Shown: positions 8,635 to 15,836 of the stretch, one piece after another
Position numbering within the stretch: the first letter of the stretch is position 1
Layout of the letters: each line of letters starts with the position of its first letter
Assembly (NCBI RefSeq): GCF_034008635.1
Contig: NZ_CP125378.1
Span: 5,270,501 to 5,334,500, forward strand
Reading direction: 5' to 3'
DNA length: 64,000 nt
From: Pseudomonas sp. P8_229
Lineage (GTDB): Bacteria; Pseudomonadota; Gammaproteobacteria; Pseudomonadales; Pseudomonadaceae
Made by a program: the position numbers and the translations under genes
The notes under the pieces: generated by a model
Databases searched by the model: none
Told to the model about the DNA's origin: nothing
What the model saw: the letters and a program-made list of their open reading frames with translations, nothing else

Positions 8635-9390
8635 TCAGAATTGCATTGATTGCTTGAGTTGTTTTGCCGCCGGCGAGTCAGTCGGGCTGACCATTGCATA
8701 GTTGTATCCGCCGCCGGACCAGTAATCGGCCTGCAGATCACCATCGCTGCGGCTGCCGCGTGGCAGGAAGGTGTTCTTCGGCCCCGGTGGACGCACGTAG
8801 AAGCTGACCTTGTGGCCGCTGCGATCCTCGTACATCACCATCGCCGCCGGGCCTTCGTCGGTGCTGAGCAGGCGGCCGCTGACCGGTTCGAACCCTGCGG
8901 CTTTCAGGTCCGGCAAGCGACTGGCCTGAGTGAAATAACGGTCGAGCCAGCGCTGCATGTCGCCGTCAGTGTCGACCTTGTAGTCCGCCGGCAACATCCC
9001 TTGCTGGGCAATCAGTCGATAGGCCTGCAGGGCGTCGGTCATCGGTAACAGGGAAGGGCGCACCAGGGTCATTTCCCGTGCCTGCCAGCCGCTGAAGCCG
9101 CCGATGCCGACCGCGATCAGCAACACCGCCGCGCTGGCCAGGTGGCGCCGCGACTGACGCTTGAGGCGCTGGCGAATCAGTGCCGGATCGAGTTCCGGAT
9201 TGGCCGGTAGCTGCAATGCATTGCCGAGGGCAGCGCGCAATTGCTGGGCGTCCTGTTGCCAGGCGCGCACCTGCGCAGCGGCTTCCGGGTGGGTGGCTAA
9301 CCAAGTGTCGAGCACGCGCCGATCAGCCTCGTTGAGTTGGTGGTCGACGTAAGCGTGCAGGTCGCGCTCGCTGGGGGGCATGCTGATCAT
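8635..9390 (-). CDS. Transmembrane anti-sigma factor
   Basis: 251 residues from the ATG at 9390, which overlaps the sigma factor stop (ATGA). The N-terminal cytoplasmic part (ERDLHAYVDHQLNEADRR...) is an anti-sigma domain of the kind that begins many ECF regulators; it lacks a HxxxCxxC zinc motif. One membrane helix is at about residues 84-101 (LASAAVLLIAVGIGGFSG). The periplasmic part of about 150 residues has no recognised enzyme motif and presumably senses the signal. It should hold the co-encoded ECF sigma factor inactive. A longer upstream frame exists but overlaps the sigma gene. Confidence 0.85.
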   Translation of the reverse strand: MISMPPSERDLHAYVDHQLNEADRRVLDTWLATHPEAAAQVRAWQQDAQQLRAALGNALQLPANPELDPALIRQRLKRQSRRHLASAAVLLIAVGIGGFSGWQAREMTLVRPSLLPMTDALQAYRLIAQQGMLPADYKVDTDGDMQRWLDRYFTQASRLPDLKAAGFEPVSGRLLSTDEGPAAMVMYEDRSGHKVSFYVRPPGPKNTFLPRGSRSDGDLQADYWSGGGYNYAMVSPTDSPAAKQLKQSMQF

Positions 9391-9893
9391 TTGAGTATCC
9401 GCAAAGAAGGGCTGCTGATTTCGCCGTCGCTCAGTTGGCGCAACGCCTGGCGGGCGCGGGACAGGCGCGACATCACGGTGCCGGTGGGGACGTCGAGGAT
9501 GTCGGCGACTTCCTGGTAGCTCAGGCCTTCCACCGAGACCATCAACAGCAGGGCACGCTGCTCGGTGGGCAGGCGATCGAAGGCTTGCAGGGTCGATTGA
9601 GCGATCACGGTACGCTCGGTTGAGGGTTCGGCGTCGTCGCGACCGGTGAAGAATTCGAGCATTCGTGCATAACGACGCGAGCGCCGGTGGGCATCGAGAA
9701 ATTGCCGATAGAGGATCGCGAACAGCCACGCGCGCACGTCGCCCTCGGCGCGTTTGCCACCCCAGCCGGACAGGGCCCGCTCAAGGCTGGCCTGCACCAG
9801 ATCGTCGGCGCTGCTGCTGTTGCGGGTCAGTGACACGGCAAAGCGGCGCAATCTGGGAATGATTTCTTTCAACTGTTCGTCGAATTCGCTCAT
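9387..9893 (-). CDS. ECF-type RNA polymerase sigma factor
   Basis: 168 residues with region sigma2 (DDLVQASLERALSGW, then AWLFAILYRQFLDAHRR) and region sigma4 (LPTEQRALLLMVSVEGLSYQEVADIL, VPTGTVMSRLSRARQAL). It directs polymerase to promoters it shares with the divergent peroxidase gene: the same GGAATAA-N14-CGTCTT element lies upstream of both. It is translationally coupled to its anti-sigma factor by a four-base overlap. The target genes suggest an oxidative signal. Confidence 0.92.
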   Translation of the reverse strand: MSEFDEQLKEIIPRLRRFAVSLTRNSSSADDLVQASLERALSGWGGKRAEGDVRAWLFAILYRQFLDAHRRSRRYARMLEFFTGRDDAEPSTERTVIAQSTLQAFDRLPTEQRALLLMVSVEGLSYQEVADILDVPTGTVMSRLSRARQALRQLSDGEISSPSLRILK

Positions 9894-9926
9894 GAAATTC
9901 TGCTAGTCACTACGCTGTGGACTAGG

Positions 9927-9953
9927 AAGACGTCCGCCGCTGGAGGTTATTCC
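9927..9953 (-). promoter_or_regulatory. ECF promoter of the sigma/anti-sigma operon
   Basis: On the minus strand GGAATAA (complement of 9947-9953) and CGTCTT (complement of 9927-9932) are separated by 14 bases. The element ends 33 bases before the sigma start and is the mirror counterpart of the one at 9982-10008, pointing to autoregulation. Confidence 0.72.
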
Positions 9954-9981
9954 ACGTTCGGAAAAATAAATACCGGGTCAT

Positions 9982-10008
9982 GGAATAAATCCCGCTGGGG
10001 TGCGTCTT
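9982..10008 (+). promoter_or_regulatory. ECF promoter of the peroxidase-cytochrome b561 operon
   Basis: GGAATAA at 9982-9988 and CGTCTT at 10003-10008, again with exactly 14 bases between. The match in both hexamers and spacing to the divergent promoter implies recognition by the neighbouring ECF sigma factor. The coding start (10051) is 43 bases downstream. Confidence 0.72.
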
Positions 10009-10050
10009 GCTGATTCTTCCTACTTGTGGCCGATGGCCCTGGAGTTATTC

Positions 10051-11145
10051 ATGGTTGATCGCACTTCACCGCCGGGCAGGCCACCGCGTCCGCCCTTGAG
10101 CGCCGCGAGCGCAGTGTTGCGCCTGACGGCGATTGCCGTGGTGGTTGCCGCTGTCGCCGGGGCGTTTGCCTACGTGCACGGTAACTTTGACCCACAACGT
10201 CTGACGCCCAAGGCGTTGGTTGACGTGCTGGAGAAAAACAACGGCGTGCATCCCGGGTTTCGTCGCAACCACGGCAAGGGCGTGTGCGTGATCGGGCATT
10301 TCGAGAGCAGCGGCGAGGCGCGGGCGTTCTCTTCCGCGCAGGTGTTCAACGAGGCGCAGACTCCGGTGGTCGGGCGTTTCGCACTACCGGCGGGTAATCC
10401 CTACGCACCGGACAACAGCGTGCCGATCCGCAGTCTGGCATTGCGTTTCACCCAGGCCAACGGTCAGCAATGGCGCACCGGAATGAACAGCATGCCGGTG
10501 TTTCCGGTCGGCACGCCCGAGGCGTTCTATCAGTTGCAGCAGGCGCAGTCGCCGGACCCGGCCACGGGCAAGCCGGATCCGTCGAAAGTCCCGGCGTTCT
10601 TCGCCGCGCATCCGGAGGCGGTGCCGTTCCTGACCTGGGTGAAGACCGCCAAACCGTCGGCCAGCTATGCCACCGAAACCTACAATAGCGTGAATGCGTT
10701 CTATCTGGTCAACGCCAGTGGCCAGAAGCAGGCCGTGCGCTGGAGCGTTACGCCACTGGCGCGTGATGCCGCCGGAGCCACGGCGCCGGAGGGTGCGGAC
10801 TTTCTCGAGAAGGATCTGGTGCAGCGTCTGGCCGAAGGGCCGTTGCGCTGGCAGTTGAACATCACCCTGGCCAACCCCGGTGATCCGGTGAACGACGCCA
10901 GCAAGACCTGGCCCGAGGGGCGCAAGGTGTTGAATGCCGGCACGCTGGTGTTGGAGAAGACTCAGCCGCAACTCAGCGGCGAATGCCGTGACATCAACTA
11001 CGATCCGCTGGTGCTGCCGGCCGGTATCGAAGGTTCCGACGACCCATTGCTTGCTGCGCGTTCTGCCGGTTACGCCGATTCCTACCTGCGCCGTACCAGT
11101 GAAGTCAGCCAATTGCCCGCCGCCAAGCAGGAGGCTCGCCCATGA
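10051..11145 (+). CDS. Membrane-anchored catalase-family peroxidase (SrpA-like)
   Basis: 364 residues from the ATG at 10051, chosen for TGGAG seven bases before it; ATGs at 10000-10033 lack such a site. An uncleaved N-terminal helix (LTAIAVVVAAVAGAFAYV) should anchor it facing the periplasm. The body is a short catalase domain: RRNHGKGVCVIGHF contains the distal histidine, GRFALPAGNP and SLALRF are family segments, and the C-terminal YADSYLRR tyrosine region fits the proximal heme ligand. Much shorter than classical catalases, as in SrpA-type proteins that act mainly as peroxidases. Overlaps the cytochrome b561 gene by four bases, which could supply electrons. Confidence 0.87.
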   Translation: MVDRTSPPGRPPRPPLSAASAVLRLTAIAVVVAAVAGAFAYVHGNFDPQRLTPKALVDVLEKNNGVHPGFRRNHGKGVCVIGHFESSGEARAFSSAQVFNEAQTPVVGRFALPAGNPYAPDNSVPIRSLALRFTQANGQQWRTGMNSMPVFPVGTPEAFYQLQQAQSPDPATGKPDPSKVPAFFAAHPEAVPFLTWVKTAKPSASYATETYNSVNAFYLVNASGQKQAVRWSVTPLARDAAGATAPEGADFLEKDLVQRLAEGPLRWQLNITLANPGDPVNDASKTWPEGRKVLNAGTLVLEKTQPQLSGECRDINYDPLVLPAGIEGSDDPLLAARSAGYADSYLRRTSEVSQLPAAKQEARP

Positions 11146-11687
11146 GCACGCAACCGACTCATTTCGCGCTGTTGGCGCGGCTGCTGCACTGGCTGATGGC
11201 GCTGATGGTCATTGCCATGTTGTTCATTGGCGCCGGCATGGTCACTTCCGTTTCGCAGCGGCATGAATGGCTGATTCACCTGCACAAACCGCTGGGCATC
11301 GCGATTCTGCTGCTGGTGGTCGTGCGCCTGTTGGTGCGGTTTTCCACCCGACAGCCGCCGCTGCCTGCGGATCTTCCGGGCTGGCAGGTGATGGCGGCCA
11401 AGGCTTCGCACGTGTTGTTGTACGCGTTGATGCTGGTGCTGCCGGTGCTCGGCTGGGCGATGATCAGTGCGTCGGGCGAGCCGGTGATGCTCAGCACTAC
11501 GTTGCAGCTGCCGTCGATCCTGCCGGCCGATGCACAACTGTTCGCCGTGCTGCGCAAGACGCATGGCTATCTGGCGTATCTGCTGTTCCTGACCGTGCTG
11601 CTGCACCTGGCGGCGGCGCTGTTCCATGGTTGGGTGCGCCGCGACGAGGTGCTCGACAGCATGCTGCGCGGTCGGGATCGCGACTAG
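11142..11687 (+). CDS. Cytochrome b561-family membrane protein
   Basis: 181 residues with four hydrophobic helices and the heme-ligand histidines expected for the b561 family: LLHWLMALM near residue 15, HLHKPLG near 48, KASHVLLYALM near 90 and KTHGYLAYLLF plus LLHLAAALFHG near 145-165. It likely moves electrons from ubiquinol to the periplasmic face. Coupled to the peroxidase gene (ATGA overlap) under the ECF promoter, so it may feed that enzyme with reducing power; this is inference. Its stop overlaps the convergent MFS gene by four bases. Confidence 0.87.
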   Translation: MSTQPTHFALLARLLHWLMALMVIAMLFIGAGMVTSVSQRHEWLIHLHKPLGIAILLLVVVRLLVRFSTRQPPLPADLPGWQVMAAKASHVLLYALMLVLPVLGWAMISASGEPVMLSTTLQLPSILPADAQLFAVLRKTHGYLAYLLFLTVLLHLAAALFHGWVRRDEVLDSMLRGRDRD

Positions 11688-12883
11688 CCTGCCTGGGTGG
11701 CGCACTGCTGCGGTGCGCCACTTTTCAGGGTCAGCCACCAGTAACCCAGCGCCAGCGCATTGATACCGGCGCCGAGCAGGCACACACCGGTCCAGCCGGC
11801 CCACGCGTACATCGCCGTCGAAATGAGCGAACCCACTGCGCTACCGATCGAATAGAACAGCATGTAGCCGGCGGTGAGGCGGCTTTGTGCTTCGGGGCGC
11901 ACGCTGTAGATCATGCTCTGGCTGGTGACGTGCACGGCCTGCAAGCCCAGATCGAGGGTGATCACGCCGAGCAACAGCGCCCACAGCGACGACTGGGTGA
12001 GGGCGATCGGGAGCCACGAAGCCAGCATCAGCAATAACGAAAGCCCACTGACCCATTGGCCAAGACCCCGGTCGGCCAGGTGTCCGGCACGCGCCGCCGC
12101 CAGCGCACCGGCGGCTCCAGCCAGTCCGAACAGACCGATTTCACTGTGAGACAACGACAGCGGTGGCGCGGCCAGCGGCAGCACCATCGGCGTCCACAGG
12201 ACCATGGCGCTGGCGAAGGTCAGCAGGGCGAGTATCGCCCGTTGTCGCAGCACCGGTTCTTGTCTGAACAGGCGGAACACCGAAGCGATCAGCGCGCTGT
12301 AACTGCTGGCCGGCTGCGCGGACTCACCCTTGGGCAGGACGCGCAACAGCAGCAGCGCCATCAGCAGTGTCAGCCCCGCCGACAGCATGTAAATCGCCTG
12401 CCATCCGGCCAGGTCAGCCATGGCCCCGGCAACGGTGCGCGCGAGCAAGATACCGACGACGATGCCGCTGGTGACGACCCCGACCACCCGGCCGCGTTGT
12501 GCCGGGACGGCCAGTGTCGCGGCGTAGGCCACCAGCACTTGCGTCACCACCGCGAGCAAACCGGTCAGGGTCATGCCGAGCAGTAACCACGCGCTGTTGG
12601 GCGCCAGCGCGATCAGTAGCAGGGCCGCTGCCGAGAGCAGGGTCTGGGTGACGATCAGCCGCCGTCGGTTGAGCAGGTCGCCGAGTGGCACCAGCAACAC
12701 CAGACCGATGCCGTAGCCGAACTGCGTCAAGGTGATGACGATGCCGATGGTCGCCGGCGACATGGCAAATGCTTCGGCCATGGCATCCAGCAGCGGCTGC
12801 GCGTAATACACATTGCCCACGGCCAGTCCACAGGCGACGGCGAACAGCAGCACCACGCTGCTTTTGAGGGGTTGAGGTTGCAT
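11684..12883 (-). CDS. MFS transporter, drug/sugar-efflux type
   Basis: 399 residues with 12 predicted helices. The loop-2 MFS signature appears as GDLLNRRRLI near residue 68; the N-terminal NVYYAQPLLDAMAEAF and the long central loop are typical of a Pseudomonas efflux subfamily with unknown substrate. AGGAA precedes the ATG. Single gene, convergent to cytochrome b561, divergent from nothing nearby. Substrate cannot be assigned. Confidence 0.83.
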   Translation of the reverse strand: MQPQPLKSSVVLLFAVACGLAVGNVYYAQPLLDAMAEAFAMSPATIGIVITLTQFGYGIGLVLLVPLGDLLNRRRLIVTQTLLSAAALLLIALAPNSAWLLLGMTLTGLLAVVTQVLVAYAATLAVPAQRGRVVGVVTSGIVVGILLARTVAGAMADLAGWQAIYMLSAGLTLLMALLLLRVLPKGESAQPASSYSALIASVFRLFRQEPVLRQRAILALLTFASAMVLWTPMVLPLAAPPLSLSHSEIGLFGLAGAAGALAAARAGHLADRGLGQWVSGLSLLLMLASWLPIALTQSSLWALLLGVITLDLGLQAVHVTSQSMIYSVRPEAQSRLTAGYMLFYSIGSAVGSLISTAMYAWAGWTGVCLLGAGINALALGYWWLTLKSGAPQQCATQAG

Positions 12884-12977
12884 GCCCTGATTCCTTTTTT
12901 GGGTTTCATATTAAAACCAGAGTTACGGTAAGCACTGTGGTTTTATTTTGCAACCTGATTGGGCGAGGCATTTGATT

Positions 12978-13015
12978 GGGCAAAAAAAAGATCGCAGACA
13001 ACGCTGCGATCTTTT
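12978..13015 (-). terminator. Rho-independent terminator of the M14 peptidase gene
   Basis: AAAAGATCGCAG (12986-12997) pairs with CTGCGATCTTTT (13004-13015) around a six-base loop. Read on the minus strand it ends in a run of eight or more T, 20 bases after the stop of the peptidase gene. Confidence 0.88.
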
Positions 13016-13034
13016 GGGTGTGGCGGGGTAGGGA

Positions 13035-14186
13035 TCAGCGCAGGGTATCGACCATGTCGGCGATGGTGGTCAGTACGTCCTTGCCCAACTGTTTGGAGCG
13101 TTTGCCCGACCAGCCGGTGAGCGGGTTCGGCGCGTCATCGTGGTCCTTGAACGGCATTTCCAGGGTCAGCGACAGGCAGTCGTATTTCTCGCCGACGCTG
13201 TTGCAGGCCAGAGTCATGTTGGCCTGGCCCGGTTCGTCGCGGGTGTAGCCGTATTTGGTCTGGAAGTCTTTGGTGGTGTGCTTGAGGTGCGTGCGGAAAT
13301 GCTCTTCGAGCTTCTCGATACGCGACGTGTACCCCGGGTTGCCTTCGCAACCGGCGGTGAACACGTGGGGGATTTCTTCGTCACCGTGTACGTCGAGGAA
13401 CAGATCGACGCCGTACTTTTCCATCTGCTGCTGTACGAAAAGTACCTCGGGGCTGACGTCCTGACTGGCGCTCTGCCAGGCACGGTTCAGGTCCTGGCCC
13501 ATGGCGTTGGTGCGCAGGTGGCCGTGGAAGGCACCGTCTGGGTTCATGTTCGGCACCAGGAACAGGTCGGCGCTGGCGAGCAGTTTGTTCAAGACCGGGT
13601 CTTCGTGGCGCTCCAGACGCTCGATCACGCCCTCCATGAACCATTCGGCCATGTGCTCGCCCGGGTGCTGTTGCGCGATGATCCAGACTTTGCGCTGGCC
13701 TTCGGCGCCGCTGCCCTTGCGCAGCAACTGAATGTCACGCCCTTCGACGCTCTTGCCAGTGGCCAGGAGTTCAGTGCCGGCCTTGGTCAGCGCCTGCTCG
13801 ATCAGCCAGTCATGACGACCACGGCTGTAGGGTTCGAAGTAGGCGAACCAGGCGTGGGTCTGCTCGGCTTCGAGGCAAAAGCGCAGGCTGTCGCCCTCAA
13901 AACTGGTGGGAATGCGGAACCAGTTGACGTGGTCGTAGGAAGCGACTGCCTGATAGCCGGTCCACGCCTTGTTATAGGAAGATTGGCTGGCGTTGACCAA
14001 GCGAAACCAGTGCTCCTGATGAACATGCAGGCCGCTGGCCTTGAAGTGGAACCACTGAAAATGCGCGCTGCGGGTATCCGGGCGAATAGCCAGAACCGGA
14101 TTGAGCGGATTGGAGATGTCGATGACTTGAATGTTGCCGCTGTCGAAGTTGGCGCTGATGTCGAACGAAGATTTGGCCACGGTCAT
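13035..14186 (-). CDS. Cytosolic-carboxypeptidase-like zinc metallopeptidase (M14)
   Basis: 383 residues. The N-terminal beta domain (residues 1-120) is the one that marks the CCP (AGBL) branch of M14. Zinc ligands are H174 and E177 in QQHPGEHMAEW and H267 in LDVHGDEE; the substrate loop MNPDGAFHGHLRTNAMGQDLNRAW (positions about 214-237) is conserved; the catalytic glutamate is E343 in LTLEMPFK. Bacterial CCPs have known structures, but their substrates are poorly defined; eukaryotic relatives remove glutamates from tubulin. AGGAAGCGATT precedes the ATG. Monocistronic with its own terminator. Confidence 0.88.
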   Translation of the reverse strand: MTVAKSSFDISANFDSGNIQVIDISNPLNPVLAIRPDTRSAHFQWFHFKASGLHVHQEHWFRLVNASQSSYNKAWTGYQAVASYDHVNWFRIPTSFEGDSLRFCLEAEQTHAWFAYFEPYSRGRHDWLIEQALTKAGTELLATGKSVEGRDIQLLRKGSGAEGQRKVWIIAQQHPGEHMAEWFMEGVIERLERHEDPVLNKLLASADLFLVPNMNPDGAFHGHLRTNAMGQDLNRAWQSASQDVSPEVLFVQQQMEKYGVDLFLDVHGDEEIPHVFTAGCEGNPGYTSRIEKLEEHFRTHLKHTTKDFQTKYGYTRDEPGQANMTLACNSVGEKYDCLSLTLEMPFKDHDDAPNPLTGWSGKRSKQLGKDVLTTIADMVDTLR

Positions 14187-14462
14187 AATCGCTTCCTGAA
14201 TATGATTTTTATGGCGGCTACTTTACACGCAAGACAGGGGTGAAACCGAGGGAAATTGCGGGTTGCGGTGGGGGGCGTCCTCCATGACGCGCAAGCAGCT
14301 TAGAGACTGTGCGATTGATTCTCAAGTGCTAATTGTCATCAGTTTTCCTCAATGTGGCCGGGCTTCGCTTGCCAAGCGATATTCTTTTGATATTATCCGC
14401 GCCATCGAATTTGCAACGCCCAAAGACTTCATTAGCCTGAAGCCATAAGCCCGAAAACGGGC

Positions 14463-14577
14463 AAAAAAAAGACCCGGCAAAAAGCCGGGTCAAAAACCGT
14501 GATTAGCCTGATGAGGAGATAGTCCAGAAGACCGACCTAAGGTCTCTGGTCCATCGACTGATCTCGCGATCAGCTGC
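14463..14577 (-). ncRNA. prrF: PrrF-type iron-responsive small RNA
   Basis: Read on the minus strand the transcript begins after the Fur box with GCTGATCGCGAGATCAG, contains the strongly conserved PrrF core TCTGGACTATCTCCTCATCA followed by GGCTAATCACGG, and ends in a GACCCGGC/GCCGGGTC hairpin (14471-14491) with eight T. In Pseudomonas this RNA is made under iron starvation and pairs with mRNAs such as sodB and TCA-cycle genes to spare iron. The start is estimated from the Fur-overlapping promoter. Only one copy is in view. The 276 bases between it and the M14 peptidase start hold no recognised gene. Confidence 0.9.
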
Positions 14578-14581
14578 TTGC

Positions 14582-14600
14582 AATAATAATCATTATCATT
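14582..14600 (-). promoter_or_regulatory. Fur box over the prrF promoter
   Basis: AATAATAATCATTATCATT (14582-14600) matches the 19-base Fur consensus GATAATGATAATCATTATC in most positions. On the minus strand TTGCAA (-35) lies just upstream and TATTAT (-10) within the box, so Fur-Fe(II) would block polymerase. Confidence 0.88.
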
Positions 14601-14667
14601 TGCAAGTCAAATGTTTTTATCTGCGCGATGGGGAAATTCTTTCTTGTCCGTCTGTTTGCCGTGTTCG

Positions 14668-15006
14668 TCAGAGCTGCTCGCCATCAATTGAATGGTCGAC
14701 CATCGCCCGCGCCATATCCACCATATGCACAACCGAAAAGGCCAGGTCGCGGCTTGCGCCTTGCAGGTTTTCAGCTGCCTTGAACGCGGTGGCCGCTGCA
14801 CAGCGCAGTAGATCGGAGGCATGCACCAGGGCTTCTTCGCCACTGAGATGACGTTTTACATCGAAAAAACGCTCTTCGACTTCGGGTTCTGACACAGCTG
14901 GTTTCAAGTAATAATCCAGTGCTCGCTGCGCTGCCGCGTTGCCTTGAGGAGAGGTGAACGTGGTGTCCATTTGCAGATCGGGCAAGTCTTTGCTGCTGAT
15001 ATTCAT
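14668..15006 (-). CDS. DUF6124 family protein
   Basis: 112 residues, acidic and soluble. The helix-rich C-terminal half (EEALVHASDLLRCAAATAF ... VVHMVDMARAMVDHS) is the pattern seen in the many small Pseudomonas proteins grouped as DUF6124 (formerly DUF3077). No catalytic motif. AGGAGTGACCTTTCACC precedes the ATG. It ends 68 bases before the Fur box and is divergent from the S24 repressor gene, which may control it. Function unknown. Confidence 0.8.
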   Translation of the reverse strand: MNISSKDLPDLQMDTTFTSPQGNAAAQRALDYYLKPAVSEPEVEERFFDVKRHLSGEEALVHASDLLRCAAATAFKAAENLQGASRDLAFSVVHMVDMARAMVDHSIDGEQL

Positions 15007-15136
15007 GGTGAAAGGTCACTCCTTGTTCGATTGAAAATCCGTGCTTTCAGAATAGTACGGTACGTAGTTGTGACCAGAATTTAAATACTACAATATGTGT
15101 TTTGCTGGCCGAAGGCGTCCACGTAAGGTGCCCCAC

Positions 15137-15796
15137 ATGGATAAATGGATTGAGTTGGTCAAGGCCAAGATGAGTGAACTCAAAATCACTCAAACAGAGC
15201 TCGGAGAGCGCGTCGGCATGTCCCAGGGCGGCATCGGCCATTGGCTGAACAAGCGTCGCGAACCGGGCATCACCCAAATGAACCGCGTGTTGCAGGCGCT
15301 GGGGATGGAGTTCCTCGAAGTGGTGCTGGTGATCCGTGAACCGCAGGAAGCGGCGGATGACGAAATGCCACTGGCGCAGAAGTACAACCCGTACTTTCGC
15401 TACCCGGTCAGCGACTGGCGCACCTCGTGCGAAACACGCGAAAGTGCAGCCACGGCCTATACCCCGACGCAGGACAAGCCGCGCTTCGAACTGACGGATT
15501 ATCATGCCCGTGGTGCGGCGTTCTGGCTCACGGTGGCGGGGGACTCGATGACCGCACCCACCGGCCAGAGCATTGCCGAAGGCATGCTGATCCTGGTGGA
15601 TCCGGAGGTGGAAGCGGTACCCGGCAAACTGGTGATCGCCCAGTGGCAGGACAGCGAAGAAGCGATCTTCCGCAAACTGGACGAAGAGGGCGGCCAGCGT
15701 TACCTGGTACCGCTCAATCCGACCTGGCCGAAAGCCCTGTTCACCGACGAGTGTCGAATCATCGGTGTCGTGGTTCAGGCAACGGCGCGTTACTAG
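15137..15796 (+). CDS. PrtR/CI-like repressor: HTH plus S24 self-cleavage domain
   Basis: 219 residues from the ATG at 15137 (AAGG nine bases upstream). N-terminal XRE helix-turn-helix at about residues 15-60 (ITQTELGERVGMSQGGIGHWLNK), C-terminal S24 (LexA-like) domain with nucleophile S137 in VAGDSMTAP and general base K180 in EAIFRKL. Such repressors are cleaved when RecA is activated; PrtR governs pyocins in P. aeruginosa. No pyocin or phage gene lies nearby, so the regulon is unclear; the divergent DUF6124 gene and itself are the closest candidates. TACAAT at 15089-15094 is a candidate -10. Confidence 0.87.
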   Translation: MDKWIELVKAKMSELKITQTELGERVGMSQGGIGHWLNKRREPGITQMNRVLQALGMEFLEVVLVIREPQEAADDEMPLAQKYNPYFRYPVSDWRTSCETRESAATAYTPTQDKPRFELTDYHARGAAFWLTVAGDSMTAPTGQSIAEGMLILVDPEVEAVPGKLVIAQWQDSEEAIFRKLDEEGGQRYLVPLNPTWPKALFTDECRIIGVVVQATARY

Positions 15797-15797
15797 T

Positions 15798-15831
15798 CAG
15801 ATCGATCCTCGCCGGGCGTAGGATCGATCTG
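15798..15831. terminator. Intergenic hairpin between convergent repressor and liuD genes
   Basis: CAGATCGATCCT (15798-15809) and AGGATCGATCTG (15820-15831) are perfect 12-base reverse complements around a ten-base loop. It fills the 40-base gap between two stops and is probably a bidirectional terminator, although neither side has a long T-run. Confidence 0.6.
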
Positions 15832-15836
15832 CTCAT

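Noticed and set aside
14263..14448. 61-codon open frame between the M14 peptidase and prrF
   Set aside because: No ribosome binding site or family resemblance; kept as unassigned intergenic sequence.
14449..14462. GCCCGAAAACGGGC hairpin as a plus-strand terminator
   Set aside because: It is followed by A, not T, on the plus strand; the T-run belongs to the prrF terminator on the other strand.
15137..15796. Prophage or pyocin island signalled by the PrtR-like repressor
   Set aside because: No phage structural, lysis or integrase gene within the window; neighbours are core genes.
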